A stretch of 64,000 nt of DNA from Microbacterium hydrocarbonoxydans (GCF_900105205.1 NZ_FNSQ01000005.1:2542001-2606000), one strand, 5' to 3'; counted from the stretch's first letter, positions 33,508 to 42,632 are shown. The notes: generated from the sequence alone by a model not told the origin. Program-made: numbers and translations.

Positions 33508-34530
33508 ATGTTTCGTCTCCTGGGGATCCTCTTCACCGTGCTGCTCGCGATCGCGACGGCGGTCGTGGTGTGGCCGCAGCTCTTCCATCTCGAGCAGACC
33601 TTCCCGTTCGCGCAGATCGTGGCCGCACGCGGCGTGGTCCTGGCGGCTTTCCTGGTCGTCGCGGTGCTGTCCTTGCTGCTCCTGCTCGCGAAGCCCCTTC
33701 GAGGCTTCGCGGCGTCCGTGCTGATCGTGGCGCTGCTGGGAGCAGCCGCGACCGGCGCGATCGGCTACCTGCGCGGCTTCGGGGCCGACACGCTGCCCGA
33801 GCCGACGGAGTCGAGCATCCGGGTGCTCACCTGGAACACCGCGGGAGACGAGGTCTCCGCCGACGAGATCGCACAGCAGATCCTCGATCGCGGCGCCGAT
33901 GTCGTGGCTCTTCCCGAGACGACGGAGGAGGTCGGTGAGCAGATCGCCGTGATGCTGCGCGAACAGGGCCATCCGATGTGGGTGCACCACGTGCAGTTCA
34001 AGCCCGATGTGGTCGACGGACCCAAGTCCTGGCACACGACGGTGCTCGTCTCGCCCGACCTCGGCGAGTACTCCGTCATCGAGTCCTCGGAGGACGGCTC
34101 GAACAACACCGGCTCGGTGCCCTCCGCTGTGCTGATGCCGGTCGACGGAAGCGGACCGGCCATCGTCGCCGTTCATGCCGTCGCTCCGCGTATGGAGGAC
34201 ATGGCCCAGTGGCAGAGCGACCTGCGCTGGATCGCGGACCAGTGCCCCGCCGGCGACTTCCTGCTGGCCGGTGATTTCAACGCGACGATCGATCACATGG
34301 CGGGCCTCGGAGTCGACGGCGGCGACATGGGCTACTGCCGCGACGCGGCGTCGCGCACGGGCAACGGATTCAGCGGCACCTGGCCGAGCTCGCTGCCGGC
34401 GCTGCTCAGCACCCCGATCGATCACGTCATGGCCTCGCCGAACTGGACGCCCACCGGCTCGGTCGTGATCGGCGGCGGAGGCGGCAGCGATCACCGGGGT
34501 CTCGTCGTGCAGCTCGAGCCCGCCGGCTGA
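33508..34530 (+). CDS. membrane-anchored endonuclease/exonuclease/phosphatase family protein
   Basis: This 340-residue protein has three N-terminal membrane segments (about 4-22, 34-61 and 66-88) followed by an exported EEP domain of about 240 residues. Motifs are VLTWNTAGDE, LPETTEE (the catalytic Glu), VAVHAVAP, LAGDFNATIDHM and a C-terminal GGSDHRGLVVQL with the catalytic His. The fold hydrolyses phosphodiesters in DNA, phospholipids or phosphoinositides; the substrate here is unknown. The ATG at 33508 is seven bases after TAGGCT (33495-33500). It is transcribed in the same direction as the aminopeptidase gene 37 bases further on, which has its own -10-like element. Confidence 0.88.
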   Translation: MFRLLGILFTVLLAIATAVVVWPQLFHLEQTFPFAQIVAARGVVLAAFLVVAVLSLLLLLAKPLRGFAASVLIVALLGAAATGAIGYLRGFGADTLPEPTESSIRVLTWNTAGDEVSADEIAQQILDRGADVVALPETTEEVGEQIAVMLREQGHPMWVHHVQFKPDVVDGPKSWHTTVLVSPDLGEYSVIESSEDGSNNTGSVPSAVLMPVDGSGPAIVAVHAVAPRMEDMAQWQSDLRWIADQCPAGDFLLAGDFNATIDHMAGLGVDGGDMGYCRDAASRTGNGFSGTWPSSLPALLSTPIDHVMASPNWTPTGSVVIGGGGGSDHRGLVVQLEPAG

Positions 34531-34567
34531 CATCCCGCGCTCCGCCCGCAGGTGACAGACTGGAGGG

Positions 34568-35992
34568 ATGAGCACCGCAGAACCCGACACGATCGCAGAG
34601 CCCACCACCGAGACCGCGGCCGCCGCGAGCACGACGACGAACCGCAAGCAGCCCTTCCCGCGCGGATTCCTCGACACGATCTCCACCGGGTGGGCCGAAC
34701 GACCGGAGTCGATCCCGACGCCCCGTGCCCAGGCGTCGTACGCGGCCGCGCGCCGCGCGGCCGTCTCGGCCGCCTTCCCGGGCCAGCGCCTGGTGATCCC
34801 GGCCGGCTCGTTGAAGCAGCGCAGCAACGACACCGACTACCCGTACCGCGCGCACTCCGCGTTCGCGCATCTCACCGGATGGGCGTCGGATGCCGAGCCC
34901 GACTCGATCCTGGTCTTCGACCCGACGGAGTCCGGGCACGACGTCACCCTGTTCTTCCGCGAGCGTGCCGACCGGACGACGACCGAGTTCTACGCGGATG
35001 CCACGGTCGGCGAGTTCTGGATCGGCCCCCGCCCCTCGCTCGAAGGCGTCTCGGCGGACCTCGACCTCGCCACCGCCCACCTGCAGGACTTCGCGTCCAC
35101 CGAGGGCGAGCTCGTGCTCGACGAGCACGACGACCTCACCCGCTTCGTCTCGGAGCTGCGCCTGATCAAGGACGAGTACGAGATCGGCGAGATGCGCCGT
35201 GCCGTCGACATCACGGCCCAGGGGTTCGAGGACGTCATCCGCTCCCTCCCCGACGCCGTCGCGCACGCGCGGGGCGAGCGCGTCGTCGAGGGCGTGTTCC
35301 ACCGACGCGCGCGGGAGGATGGAAACGGCGAGGGATACGACACGATCGCCGCCTCCGGCCCGCACGCCTGCTACCTGCACTGGACCCGCAACGACGGCAC
35401 CGTCGTCCCCGGCGACCTGATCCTCGTCGACGCTGGTGTCGAGGCGGACAGCCTCTACACGGCCGACATCACGCGCACCCTGCCCGTCTCCGGCACCTTC
35501 ACCGAGGTGCAGCGGCGGGTGTACGAGACAGTGCGCGAGGCCGCTGACGCCGCCTTCGCGGCAGCCAGGATCGGCGTGCGCTTCCGCGAGGTGCACGAGG
35601 CCGCGATGCGTGTGATCGCCGCCCGCGTGGCCGAGTGGGGCCTGCTCCCGGTGTCCGCCGAGGAGGCCCTCGACGCAGACGCCGGTGGACAGCACCGCCG
35701 CTACATGGTGCACGGCACCTCGCACCACCTCGGCATCGACGTGCACGACTGCGCGCAGGCGCGTCGCGAGATGTACTACGACGGCATCCTCGCTCCTGGC
35801 ATGGTGTTCACGATCGAGCCGGGGCTGTACTTCCAGATCGACGACCTCACCGTTCCGGCCGAGTACCGCGGGATCGGCGTGCGCATCGAGGACGACATCC
35901 TGATGACCGAGGACGGACCCGTCAACCTGTCCGCCGACATCCCGCGCACCGCCGACGAGGTCGAGGCCTGGATCGCGCGAGTCCAGGGCTGA
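34568..35992 (+). CDS. pepP: Xaa-Pro aminopeptidase (aminopeptidase P)
   Basis: This 474-residue metallopeptidase of family M24B removes an N-terminal residue next to proline. The creatinase-type N-terminal domain spans about 50-200. The pita-bread catalytic domain has the dinuclear metal ligands in order: Asp in LVDAGVEADSLYTADITRT (two Asp), His in GTSHHLGIDVHD, Glu in FTIEPGLYF and Glu in VRIEDDIL. The extra N-terminal Ala/Thr-rich 30 residues are low complexity. The ATG at 34568 lies six bases after CAGACT (34556-34561) and also has GGAGGG directly in front. The following kinase-like gene starts nine bases after its stop. Confidence 0.95.
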   Translation: MSTAEPDTIAEPTTETAAAASTTTNRKQPFPRGFLDTISTGWAERPESIPTPRAQASYAAARRAAVSAAFPGQRLVIPAGSLKQRSNDTDYPYRAHSAFAHLTGWASDAEPDSILVFDPTESGHDVTLFFRERADRTTTEFYADATVGEFWIGPRPSLEGVSADLDLATAHLQDFASTEGELVLDEHDDLTRFVSELRLIKDEYEIGEMRRAVDITAQGFEDVIRSLPDAVAHARGERVVEGVFHRRAREDGNGEGYDTIAASGPHACYLHWTRNDGTVVPGDLILVDAGVEADSLYTADITRTLPVSGTFTEVQRRVYETVREAADAAFAAARIGVRFREVHEAAMRVIAARVAEWGLLPVSAEEALDADAGGQHRRYMVHGTSHHLGIDVHDCAQARREMYYDGILAPGMVFTIEPGLYFQIDDLTVPAEYRGIGVRIEDDILMTEDGPVNLSADIPRTADEVEAWIARVQG

Positions 35993-36001
35993 CGCACCGA
36001 G

Positions 36002-36895
36002 ATGCACGAGGGTGAGCTCGGCCTCTCTGACGATGACGCCGAGCGATTGATCGCTCAGCGCTTCCCCGAGCTCGCCTCCGTGCCGGTGCGGCGGGTGCAC
36101 ACCACCGGCACGGTCAACACGATCGTCCGGATCGGCGACGACCTGGCAGCGCGGTTTCCGCTACTGCCCGAGTCGGAGGCCGTGGTGCGCGCCGAATCGG
36201 ACGCCCTGGCGGAGCTGGCCGAGTTCAGTGTCATCCCGTCACCGCAGCCGCACGGCGTGGGCGAGCCGACGCCGGAGTACCCCTCCGCCTGGTCGGTGCA
36301 GACGTGGCTGCCCGGTGAACCGGCGAGCCCGGTGGACCATGAGTCGTCGGATCCGCTCGCCCTCGACGTCGTCGCGATGGTCTCCGCACTGCGCGCGGCA
36401 CCCGTCCGCGGGCGCTCCTTCGACGGGCACGGCAGAGGGGGCACACTCACCGACCACGACGAGTGGGTCGCCGAGTGCATCGGGAAGGGCGCGCACCTGC
36501 TCGACGCCGATCGGGTGCGACGGCTGTGGGCCGAGCTGCGCGAGCTGCCGTCCGTCGGCCCCGACGTCATGAGCCATCGCGACCTCACGCCGTTCAATCT
36601 GCTCGTCTCGCAGAATCGCCTGTCCGGGGTGCTCGACGGCGGCGGCTTCGGTCCCGCCGATCGAGCGCTCGATCTCGTCGTGTGCTGGCACCTCTTCGAT
36701 GAGCGTCGGCGCGAGCTGATCAGGAGCGGGCTGGATGTCGAGACCGCGGAATGGCGGCGCGGCGCCGCCTGGGCGCTCCAGCAGGCGATGGGCCTGGTCT
36801 GGTACTACGAGCGCTCGAACCCGCCGATGAGTGCACTCGGCCTCTCGACCATGCGCCGGCTGCTGCACGACCCGGAGCTGTCGGCGATCGGCTGA
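36002..36895 (+). CDS. APH-family phosphotransferase
   Basis: This 297-residue cytoplasmic kinase-like protein has the Brenner motif SHRDLTPFNLLV with the catalytic Asp and LDGGGFGPADRALDLV as the Mg-binding segment. Aminoglycoside, macrolide and small-metabolite kinases share these motifs; the substrate cannot be inferred. It starts at ATG 36002, nine bases after the aminopeptidase P stop, and probably belongs to the same transcript. Its stop (36893-36895) directly abuts the stop of the convergent alpha/beta hydrolase gene at 36896. Resistance genes often carry this domain, but there is no sign of mobility here. Confidence 0.87.
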   Translation: MHEGELGLSDDDAERLIAQRFPELASVPVRRVHTTGTVNTIVRIGDDLAARFPLLPESEAVVRAESDALAELAEFSVIPSPQPHGVGEPTPEYPSAWSVQTWLPGEPASPVDHESSDPLALDVVAMVSALRAAPVRGRSFDGHGRGGTLTDHDEWVAECIGKGAHLLDADRVRRLWAELRELPSVGPDVMSHRDLTPFNLLVSQNRLSGVLDGGGFGPADRALDLVVCWHLFDERRRELIRSGLDVETAEWRRGAAWALQQAMGLVWYYERSNPPMSALGLSTMRRLLHDPELSAIG

Positions 36896-37543
36896 CTAGG
36901 CCGCGAAATCCGCGACGATCGGTGCGAGCGACGCGCCGATCTCGGATGCCGGACGCCGCTGTCCCTTGATCTCGAACGTGTGGCCGCCGCCGTCGATCCA
37001 GACCACCCGCGCGTCCTGGCAGGTGGCGACGACCTCCTCGAACTGCGACAGCGGCTGGATGAACGGGTCGTTCGTGCCCTCCACGAACAGCTGCGGGATC
37101 GCGATCGCCGGCAGGTGCTCGGCACGGGGCTTCTCGGGCTTGCCCGGAGCATGCAGTGGGTAGCCGAGGTAGGCGAGGCCGTCGACGACGAGTCCCTCCG
37201 CCACCGCCATCGAGGCCATCCGGCCGCCGTACGACTTCCCCGCGGCCCAGATCGGCGCCTCGGGAGCCTGCTGTCGCGCGACATCGACGACTGCTCGCCA
37301 CGTCGCGATCGCGTGGGCAGCCGGTCCGGGCATCCGCCGCCCCTGCTCGACGTACGGGAAGTTGAACCGTAGCGTCCGGAATCCGTGTTCGACCAGCGCC
37401 TCCGAGAATCCGAGGAGAAAGGGATGGTCCTTGCCGGTTCCCGCCCCATGAGCGATCACGACGATCGCGCCTTCGCCGTCGCCCGCCCAGTCGGCGGAGA
37501 CGGTCGTCGGGCCGGTGGGCAGCTCGACGCGGATCTCGGTCAT
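36896..37543 (-). CDS. alpha/beta hydrolase (KANL3/Tex30-like)
   Basis: This 215-residue alpha/beta-fold hydrolase has the nucleophile elbow AAGKSYGGRMAS (Ser in GKSYGG), the oxyanion region VIAHGAGTGKDHPF, a likely acid in FVEGTNDPF and His in DGGGHTFE. The family is small, cytoplasmic and of uncharacterised substrate (thioesterase or lipase-like). The ATG at 37543 shares one base with the stop of the upstream DUF4870 gene (TGATG), so translation is coupled to it. Neighbouring genes on the same strand form one run from 39050 down to 36896. Confidence 0.88.
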   Translation of the reverse strand: MTEIRVELPTGPTTVSADWAGDGEGAIVVIAHGAGTGKDHPFLLGFSEALVEHGFRTLRFNFPYVEQGRRMPGPAAHAIATWRAVVDVARQQAPEAPIWAAGKSYGGRMASMAVAEGLVVDGLAYLGYPLHAPGKPEKPRAEHLPAIAIPQLFVEGTNDPFIQPLSQFEEVVATCQDARVVWIDGGGHTFEIKGQRRPASEIGASLAPIVADFAA

Positions 37544-38283
37544 CAGGCGCGCAGGTACGGGATGGCGAACGGCACGCGCATGACCTTGCCGCTCGAGGCG
37601 CGCACCATGCCCACGATCACGAGGACGAGGTGGAGCAGCGACAGCGCGAAGTACACGGTGATCGGGATGCCGATCGGATAGAACCCGGTAGGCGAGTCCT
37701 CGGTGAGCGTGAAGAGGATCACGAAGTGCGAGACGATGAGGACCGTCGAGACCAGCAGGTAGGTGAGGCCCCAGTTCAGTGCGGCACGCGCGTTCTCACG
37801 GGCGACACCGCCGAACCGGCGCGACGCTCCCCCGCTCACCGCCATGGCGATTCCGGACAGGAGTCCCCCCAGGAAAGGCACCGGGAACAGGATCAGGAGG
37901 CCGAGGGCCCAGGGCAGCAGTCCCCGCGGCGGAACGGCCGCCGGGTAGGTGCCTGCGGGGTATCCGCCGGTCGGGTAGGCGCCGGGAGTCTGCGGCGGGG
38001 CGTACCCCTGCGACTGGGGGTGGACGTACCCGGGCGCCTGAGGAGGCGCATACCCCGGCGCGGACACCTGAGGCTGGACGTACCCTGGAGCCTGAGGCGG
38101 GGCGTACCGGGACGCCTGAGGCTGGACGTGCCCTGGCGCTTGAGGCGGCAGGTCGCCGTATACCGGTGCGGCGACCTGTCCGGAACCTCCGGGCGCGGCG
38201 GGAGGTGCCGGCGGGACGGGTGGGTGCGCGGGCACGGAGTACGGCTGCGAAGGCTGTCCCGACTCGCGAGGCGCGTCGGCCAT
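37543..38283 (-). CDS. DUF4870 membrane protein with Pro/Gln-rich repeats
   Basis: This 246-residue protein has a cytoplasmic N-terminal 120 residues of low complexity, built from imperfect copies of the unit PPQAPGYVQPQ (about 45-105). A C-terminal domain follows with three or four membrane segments (LPWALGLLILFPVPFLGGLL, NWGLTYLLVSTVLIVSHFV, VYFALSLLHLVLVIVGMV), in the DUF4870 pattern. The Tyr/Pro repeats could mediate protein contacts; no function is known. Its stop and start share single bases with the genes on either side (TGATG at 38283 and 37543), so all three are translationally coupled. Confidence 0.82.
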   Translation of the reverse strand: MADAPRESGQPSQPYSVPAHPPVPPAPPAAPGGSGQVAAPVYGDLPPQAPGHVQPQASRYAPPQAPGYVQPQVSAPGYAPPQAPGYVHPQSQGYAPPQTPGAYPTGGYPAGTYPAAVPPRGLLPWALGLLILFPVPFLGGLLSGIAMAVSGGASRRFGGVARENARAALNWGLTYLLVSTVLIVSHFVILFTLTEDSPTGFYPIGIPITVYFALSLLHLVLVIVGMVRASSGKVMRVPFAIPYLRA

Positions 38284-39050
38284 CAGGCCGTGCCCGCCGA
38301 CGTGGGCGGCACCCCGGGCGCACCCGGCTGCTGCGGTTCATCGATCGGAGGAGCGGCGGGATCGGCCGGGCGCGGAGGAACGGCGGGGTCCGACGGAGGA
38401 GCGTCCGGACCCCCCAGCGGCGGAGTGGGTTCCGCGGCAGGAACAGGCGAGGACCCGGCAGCGGGCTCCTCCGGTGCGGGAGGGGTCGGTGCGGGAGGAG
38501 TCGGTGCGGGCTGGGCGCCCGGCGTGATCCGCTCGCCGTAGCGCGGCGGCTCGTCGAGGTTGACCGGCGCGCGCACCGGGGCGGGCGTCGCCGCACCGAG
38601 AGCCAGACGCGCCTTCGCGAGCGAGGATGCCTGCACCCGGACCTCGTAGTGGTCGGCGGCGAACTGGGTGATGCTCGCGAAGTCGCGACGCCGGCGCACG
38701 ATCGCATAGGTCACGAGGCTCAGCAGCATGCCGAGGGCGACACCGATGAACACGAAGCCGACGAAGAGCTGGATCGGCACCTCGGGGTTCCCGATCACGA
38801 GGATGGCAGAGAGGAACAGGCCAATGAGGACGCCGTTGACGGCACCGGACCGTGCCGCTGCGGCATACCCGAGCCGGCCGGTGATCCGCTCGACCGTACG
38901 GACGCTCTGGCCGACGATAGCGATGTCGCGCGCAGGCACGTCCTCGGCGATCAGTTTCGACACCGTCTTCTGGGCACCTTCGTAATCACGGGTCGAGGCG
39001 ACGATCTCGCCTTCATCGCGGCTGTCAGCTGGACGGTTGAGCATGCTCAT
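38283..39050 (-). CDS. general stress protein 17M-like membrane protein with Pro-rich tail
   Basis: This 255-residue protein begins with a domain like the YflT general stress protein family (STRDYEGAQKTVSKLIAEDVPARDIAIVGQ, residues 19-48 in shorter motifs). Two membrane segments (about 70-88 and 93-116) follow, then a 100-residue Pro/Ala-rich tail. It is a common pair partner of DUF4870 proteins in Microbacteriaceae. The ATG at 39050 has GGCGGG in front. It opens the three-gene coupled run with the DUF4870 and hydrolase genes and is divergent from the MgtE-N/CBS gene. The biochemical role is unknown; membrane stress response is the usual guess. Confidence 0.8.
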   Translation of the reverse strand: MSMLNRPADSRDEGEIVASTRDYEGAQKTVSKLIAEDVPARDIAIVGQSVRTVERITGRLGYAAAARSGAVNGVLIGLFLSAILVIGNPEVPIQLFVGFVFIGVALGMLLSLVTYAIVRRRRDFASITQFAADHYEVRVQASSLAKARLALGAATPAPVRAPVNLDEPPRYGERITPGAQPAPTPPAPTPPAPEEPAAGSSPVPAAEPTPPLGGPDAPPSDPAVPPRPADPAAPPIDEPQQPGAPGVPPTSAGTA

Positions 39051-39161
39051 CCCGCCATTGTTCCATGCCTGTCGATGAGCCGGACGGCGACGGGTCCTCT
39101 CGACCCTCCCGTACCGAGTCTCGGCGGCACCCGCACAGGCCCCGCGCACTACGCTGGACGG

Positions 39162-40427
39162 GTGAGCACACAACGGGTATTCGCCGCGCGCCTTGCAGGG
39201 TGCGCCGTCTTCGACCCCGTGGGCGACCGGCTCGGCAAAGTCCGTGATGTCGTCATCGTGTACCGAAGTACCGCGGCACCCCGGGTGATCGGCTTGGTCG
39301 TCGAGATCCCAGGACGCCGACAGGTGTTCCTCTCCATCGGACGGGTGACCTCGATCCGAGCGGGGCAGGTCATCAGCACCGGCCTCATCAACGTGCGGCG
39401 ATTCTCGCCCCGTGCCGGCGAGGTGCGCGTGCTCGCCGAGCTCCTCGGCCGCCGGGTGAGCCTGGTCGACGGCAGCGGCTCCGCGGTGATCGAGGACGTC
39501 GCGATCGAACCCAACCGCCTGGGCGAGTGGGCCATCAGCCAACTGTTCCTGCGCCGGCCCAAGACCAGCGCCTCCCCCTTCGCGAAGGGCCCGACGACGT
39601 TCGCGGCATGGAACGAGGTCGCGGAGCAGCGTTCTCCCGGAGAGTCGCAGTCCGCAGAGCAGCTCGTCGCGTCGTACTCGGAGCTGCACGCGGCGGACCT
39701 CGCGAACACACTGCTCGACCTGCCCCAGCAGCGGATGATCGAGGTCGCCGAGGAACTCTCCGACGACCGGCTCGCCGATGCCCTCGAGGAGATGCCCGAA
39801 GACGAGCAGGTGCACATCCTCGACCGGCTCGGCGACGAGCGCGCCGCCGACATCCTCGATCAGATGGAGCCGGACGACGCCGCCGACCTCCTCGCGCAGC
39901 TCCCTCCCAGCCGTCTCGAGCAGCTGCTCGAGCTGATGGAGCCGGAAGAGGCCGAGGACGTCAGGATGCTGCTCCGCTACGGCCCCGACACCGCCGGCGG
40001 TCTGATGACCCCCGAGCCGATCATCCTCTCGGCCGATGCGACCGTGGCCGAGGCGCTCGCCCTGATCCGCCGACACGAGTTGCACCCCGCCCTGGCGGCG
40101 GCCGTGTTCGTCACGCTGCCCCCCTTCGAGACCCCGACCGGTCGACTGCTCGGCATGGTGCACTTCCAGCGGATGCTGCGCTACCCCCCGCACGAGCGGC
40201 TCGGCGCGATCATGGACGACAGCCTCGAGCCGGTGCGCGTCACGGCATCCGCCGCAGAGGTCGCCAGGATGCTCGCGAGCTACGACCTGGTCTCGCTGCC
40301 CGTCATCGACGCCGCGCACCGCCTCGTCGGCGCGATCAGCATCGACGACGTTCTCGACTACCTGCTGCCCGACGACTGGCGCACACACGACAGTGACGAG
40401 CCGACCGCCCCGAAGGAGGTGCGCTGA
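39162..40427 (+). CDS. MgtE N-terminal and CBS-domain protein without transporter part
   Basis: This 421-residue soluble protein has three parts: an N-terminal PRC-barrel-like region (about 5-130, AARLAGCAVFDPVGDRLGKV), the helical MgtE_N superhelix (about 165-275, ADLANTLLDLPQQRMIEVAE and repeats) and a pair of CBS domains (about 285-405). In MgtE the last two form the cytosolic Mg2+ sensor of the channel; here the five channel helices are missing. It may be a sensor or partner for another transporter. The start is GTG at 39162, six bases after TACGCT (39150-39155). It is the first gene of an operon with DUF1003, mrp and a YcxB-like gene, as in mycobacteria (Rv1232c region). Confidence 0.9.
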   Translation: MSTQRVFAARLAGCAVFDPVGDRLGKVRDVVIVYRSTAAPRVIGLVVEIPGRRQVFLSIGRVTSIRAGQVISTGLINVRRFSPRAGEVRVLAELLGRRVSLVDGSGSAVIEDVAIEPNRLGEWAISQLFLRRPKTSASPFAKGPTTFAAWNEVAEQRSPGESQSAEQLVASYSELHAADLANTLLDLPQQRMIEVAEELSDDRLADALEEMPEDEQVHILDRLGDERAADILDQMEPDDAADLLAQLPPSRLEQLLELMEPEEAEDVRMLLRYGPDTAGGLMTPEPIILSADATVAEALALIRRHELHPALAAAVFVTLPPFETPTGRLLGMVHFQRMLRYPPHERLGAIMDDSLEPVRVTASAAEVARMLASYDLVSLPVIDAAHRLVGAISIDDVLDYLLPDDWRTHDSDEPTAPKEVR

Positions 40428-40963
40428 TGGCACGCTCCCGGTCTCCACGCCTCGACGCACCGCTCGGACGCGGCACCTCGCGGCAGCGCTCGACGTCGCG
40501 CGACCGGTTCGGTCGGTTCACAGAGTGGGTCGCCCGCGCCATGGGCACCCCGGCCTTCCTGCTGATCCTGACGCTGTTCTGCGTCCTGTGGATCTGCTGG
40601 AACACCCTCCTTCCCGACCACCTGCGCTTCGATGACGCGGCGCTCGGCTTCACCGCCCTCACGCTCATGCTCTCGCTGCAGGCGTCGTACGCCGCTCCCC
40701 TGATCCTGCTCGCTCAGAACCGTCAGGACGACCGCGACCGGGTCCAGATCGAGCAGGACCGACAGCGGGCCGAACGCAACCTCGCCGACACCGAGTACCT
40801 CGCCCGGGAGATCGTGGCACTGCGCATGTCGCTCGAGGAGCGCAACTCGCAGGTCGTCACGCGCGACGTCCTGCGCCACGAGCTCAAGGCGCTGCTCGCT
40901 GAACTCGGCGAGCAGGACGAGACTCCCGGCGACCGCAGATCCACCGGCCGATCGTCCTCATGA
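40427..40963 (+). CDS. DUF1003 membrane protein
   Basis: This 178-residue protein has two membrane segments (TPAFLLILTLFCVLWICWN and FTALTLMLSLQASYAAPLIL) and the typical DUF1003 end ILLAQNRQDDRDR. A charged coiled-coil segment (about 105-160) follows. The family is widespread and without known function; it regularly neighbours the MgtE-N/CBS gene, so a shared role in cation homeostasis is plausible. Its ATG at 40427 shares one base with the previous stop (TGATG), and its own end overlaps the mrp start by 4 bases (ATGA). Confidence 0.9.
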   Translation: MARSRSPRLDAPLGRGTSRQRSTSRDRFGRFTEWVARAMGTPAFLLILTLFCVLWICWNTLLPDHLRFDDAALGFTALTLMLSLQASYAAPLILLAQNRQDDRDRVQIEQDRQRAERNLADTEYLAREIVALRMSLEERNSQVVTRDVLRHELKALLAELGEQDETPGDRRSTGRSSS

Positions 40964-42078
40964 GCACTGCCGACGCCGTCCGCACCGCCGTCGCCGCCGT
41001 CACCGATCCGGAGCTGCGGCGTCCGATCGGCGACCTCGACATGGTGCGGGAGATCACCGTGACCGACGGACTCGCCCAGGTCGGCATCGTGCTCACGATC
41101 GTCGGATGCCCGGCTGCCGCACGGATCGAGTCCGATGTGCGGGCGGCAGCGGCCTCGGTCGAGGGCGTGCGCGACGTCGCGGTCGATGTGGGCGTGATGA
41201 CACCCGTCGAGCGCAAGGCGCTGACCGAGAAGCTCCGAGACGGACGCCCTCCCCGCCAGATGCCGTTCGGCCCCGACTCGCTCACCCGCGTGATCCTGGT
41301 CTCCAGCGGCAAGGGCGGCGTGGGCAAGTCCACCGTCACGGCGAACCTCGCCGCAGCCCTCGCGGCTCAGGGGCTGTCGGTGGGTCTCGTCGACGCGGAC
41401 GTGCACGGCTTCTCGATCCCCGGTCTGCTCGGGATTCCCGCCGGCACCCAGCCGACCCGCATCGACGACCTCATGCTGCCGCCGGTGGCACACGGCGTGA
41501 AGACCATCTCGATCGGCATGTTCCTCCGCGACGGCGAGGCCGTGGTCGCCTGGCGCGGTCCGATGCTGCACCGCACGGTGCAGCAGTTCCTGACCGACGT
41601 GTTCTTCGGCGACCTCGACATCCTGCTGATCGATATGCCACCGGGCACCGGCGACATCGCGATCTCGATCGGGCAGCTGCTCCCCCACGCCGAGGTCCTC
41701 GTCGTCACCACACCGCAGGCGGCGGCCTCCGATGTCGCGATCCGCAGCGGCCTCGTCGCGCGTCAGACCGGCCAGCGCGTGATCGGCGTCATCGAGAACA
41801 TGGCCGCGTTCGCCCTGCCCGACGGCACCGTCATCGACCTGTTCGGCTCCGGGGGCGGCGCTGCCGTCGCCGCAGCGCTCTCGGAGACGGAGCAGGTGCC
41901 GCTGCTGGCCAGCATCCCCCTCAGCCCCGCGCTGCGAGCCGGCGGCGACGTGGGTGTGCCGATCGTCCTCGGCGACACCTCGGATGCGGCGGCCGCAGCG
42001 ATCCGGGAGCTCGCCACGACACTCGCGACTCAGGGGCGCCGCCTCGCCGGACGCTCCCTCCCGATGACGCTGGGATAG
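40960..42078 (+). CDS. mrp: Mrp/NBP35 family ATP-binding protein (iron-sulfur carrier)
   Basis: This 372-residue P-loop ATPase is thought to carry and insert Fe-S clusters. It has an N-terminal MIP18/DUF59 domain (1-95, with Cys in VGCPAAAR) and the deviant Walker A SSGKGGVGKST (about 112-122), followed by DADVHG, DMPPGTGD and TTPQAAASDVA. The CxxC of many Mrp proteins, between VIENM and the GSGGG loop, is absent (residues AFALPDGTVIDLF), as in several other actinobacterial members. It overlaps the DUF1003 gene by 4 bases and precedes the YcxB-like gene by seven bases. Confidence 0.95.
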   Translation: MSTADAVRTAVAAVTDPELRRPIGDLDMVREITVTDGLAQVGIVLTIVGCPAAARIESDVRAAAASVEGVRDVAVDVGVMTPVERKALTEKLRDGRPPRQMPFGPDSLTRVILVSSGKGGVGKSTVTANLAAALAAQGLSVGLVDADVHGFSIPGLLGIPAGTQPTRIDDLMLPPVAHGVKTISIGMFLRDGEAVVAWRGPMLHRTVQQFLTDVFFGDLDILLIDMPPGTGDIAISIGQLLPHAEVLVVTTPQAAASDVAIRSGLVARQTGQRVIGVIENMAAFALPDGTVIDLFGSGGGAAVAAALSETEQVPLLASIPLSPALRAGGDVGVPIVLGDTSDAAAAAIRELATTLATQGRRLAGRSLPMTLG

Positions 42079-42085
42079 GACGATC

Positions 42086-42559
42086 ATGAGCCTCACCGTC
42101 GACGAGCGGCTCCTGCGCGGGATGGCCCGCGATGCCGCGATCTACGCACTGACGCGCCCGGTGGCGATCGTGATGTGGGTCGCTCTCACTGCCGCGCTGG
42201 TGCTCAGCATCCTGAACCTCCGTGCGCCCGGGGTGAGGGAGGGCATCTCCGGCCTGCTGCCCGTCCTGAGCATCGGACTCATGCTCTACGCGGTCGTCAT
42301 GACGATCGCGGGTGCCAGGAGGGCCGTGCGGGCGGCGACGCCTCCCGGCACGTCGGTGTGGGTACGGCTCGGCGAGACCGAGCTGCAGATCGGTGCGGGA
42401 ACGCGGACATCGGACATCCCGTACACGACGTTCCAGGGCCTGCGTGCAGGGCGCGACGCAGTGATCTTCCGGATCAGCGGGAGCACAGCGGTCACAGCGG
42501 TCCCGCGTTCGCTCGTGTCGGACGAGGACATCGCCCGACTGCGCTCGCTGATCGGCTGA
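42086..42559 (+). CDS. YcxB-like two-TM membrane protein
   Basis: This 157-residue protein has two membrane segments (about 26-45 and 57-75) and a C-terminal cytoplasmic domain of 75 residues with the YcxB-like pattern VWVRLGETELQIGAG...IPYTTFQGLRAGRDAVIFRI. The function is unknown. It follows mrp by seven bases and is the last gene of the four-gene operon that starts at 39162. It converges with tatB across a 58-base gap that contains a short tandem repeat. Confidence 0.75.
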   Translation: MSLTVDERLLRGMARDAAIYALTRPVAIVMWVALTAALVLSILNLRAPGVREGISGLLPVLSIGLMLYAVVMTIAGARRAVRAATPPGTSVWVRLGETELQIGAGTRTSDIPYTTFQGLRAGRDAVIFRISGSTAVTAVPRSLVSDEDIARLRSLIG

Positions 42560-42600
42560 TCGCGCCCACCCTCGGTGGCGTCGAGTCAGGCGGCGTCGAG

Positions 42601-42632
42601 GTCAGGTGGCTTCGCAGTCAGGTGGCTTCGCG
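42601..42632. repeat. 16-bp tandem duplication at the end of tatB
   Basis: gtcaggtggcttcgca (42601-42616) is followed directly by gtcaggtggcttcgcg (42617-42632), matching at 15 of 16 bases. The second copy contains the tatB stop codon. It looks like a recent local slippage event. Confidence 0.85.
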
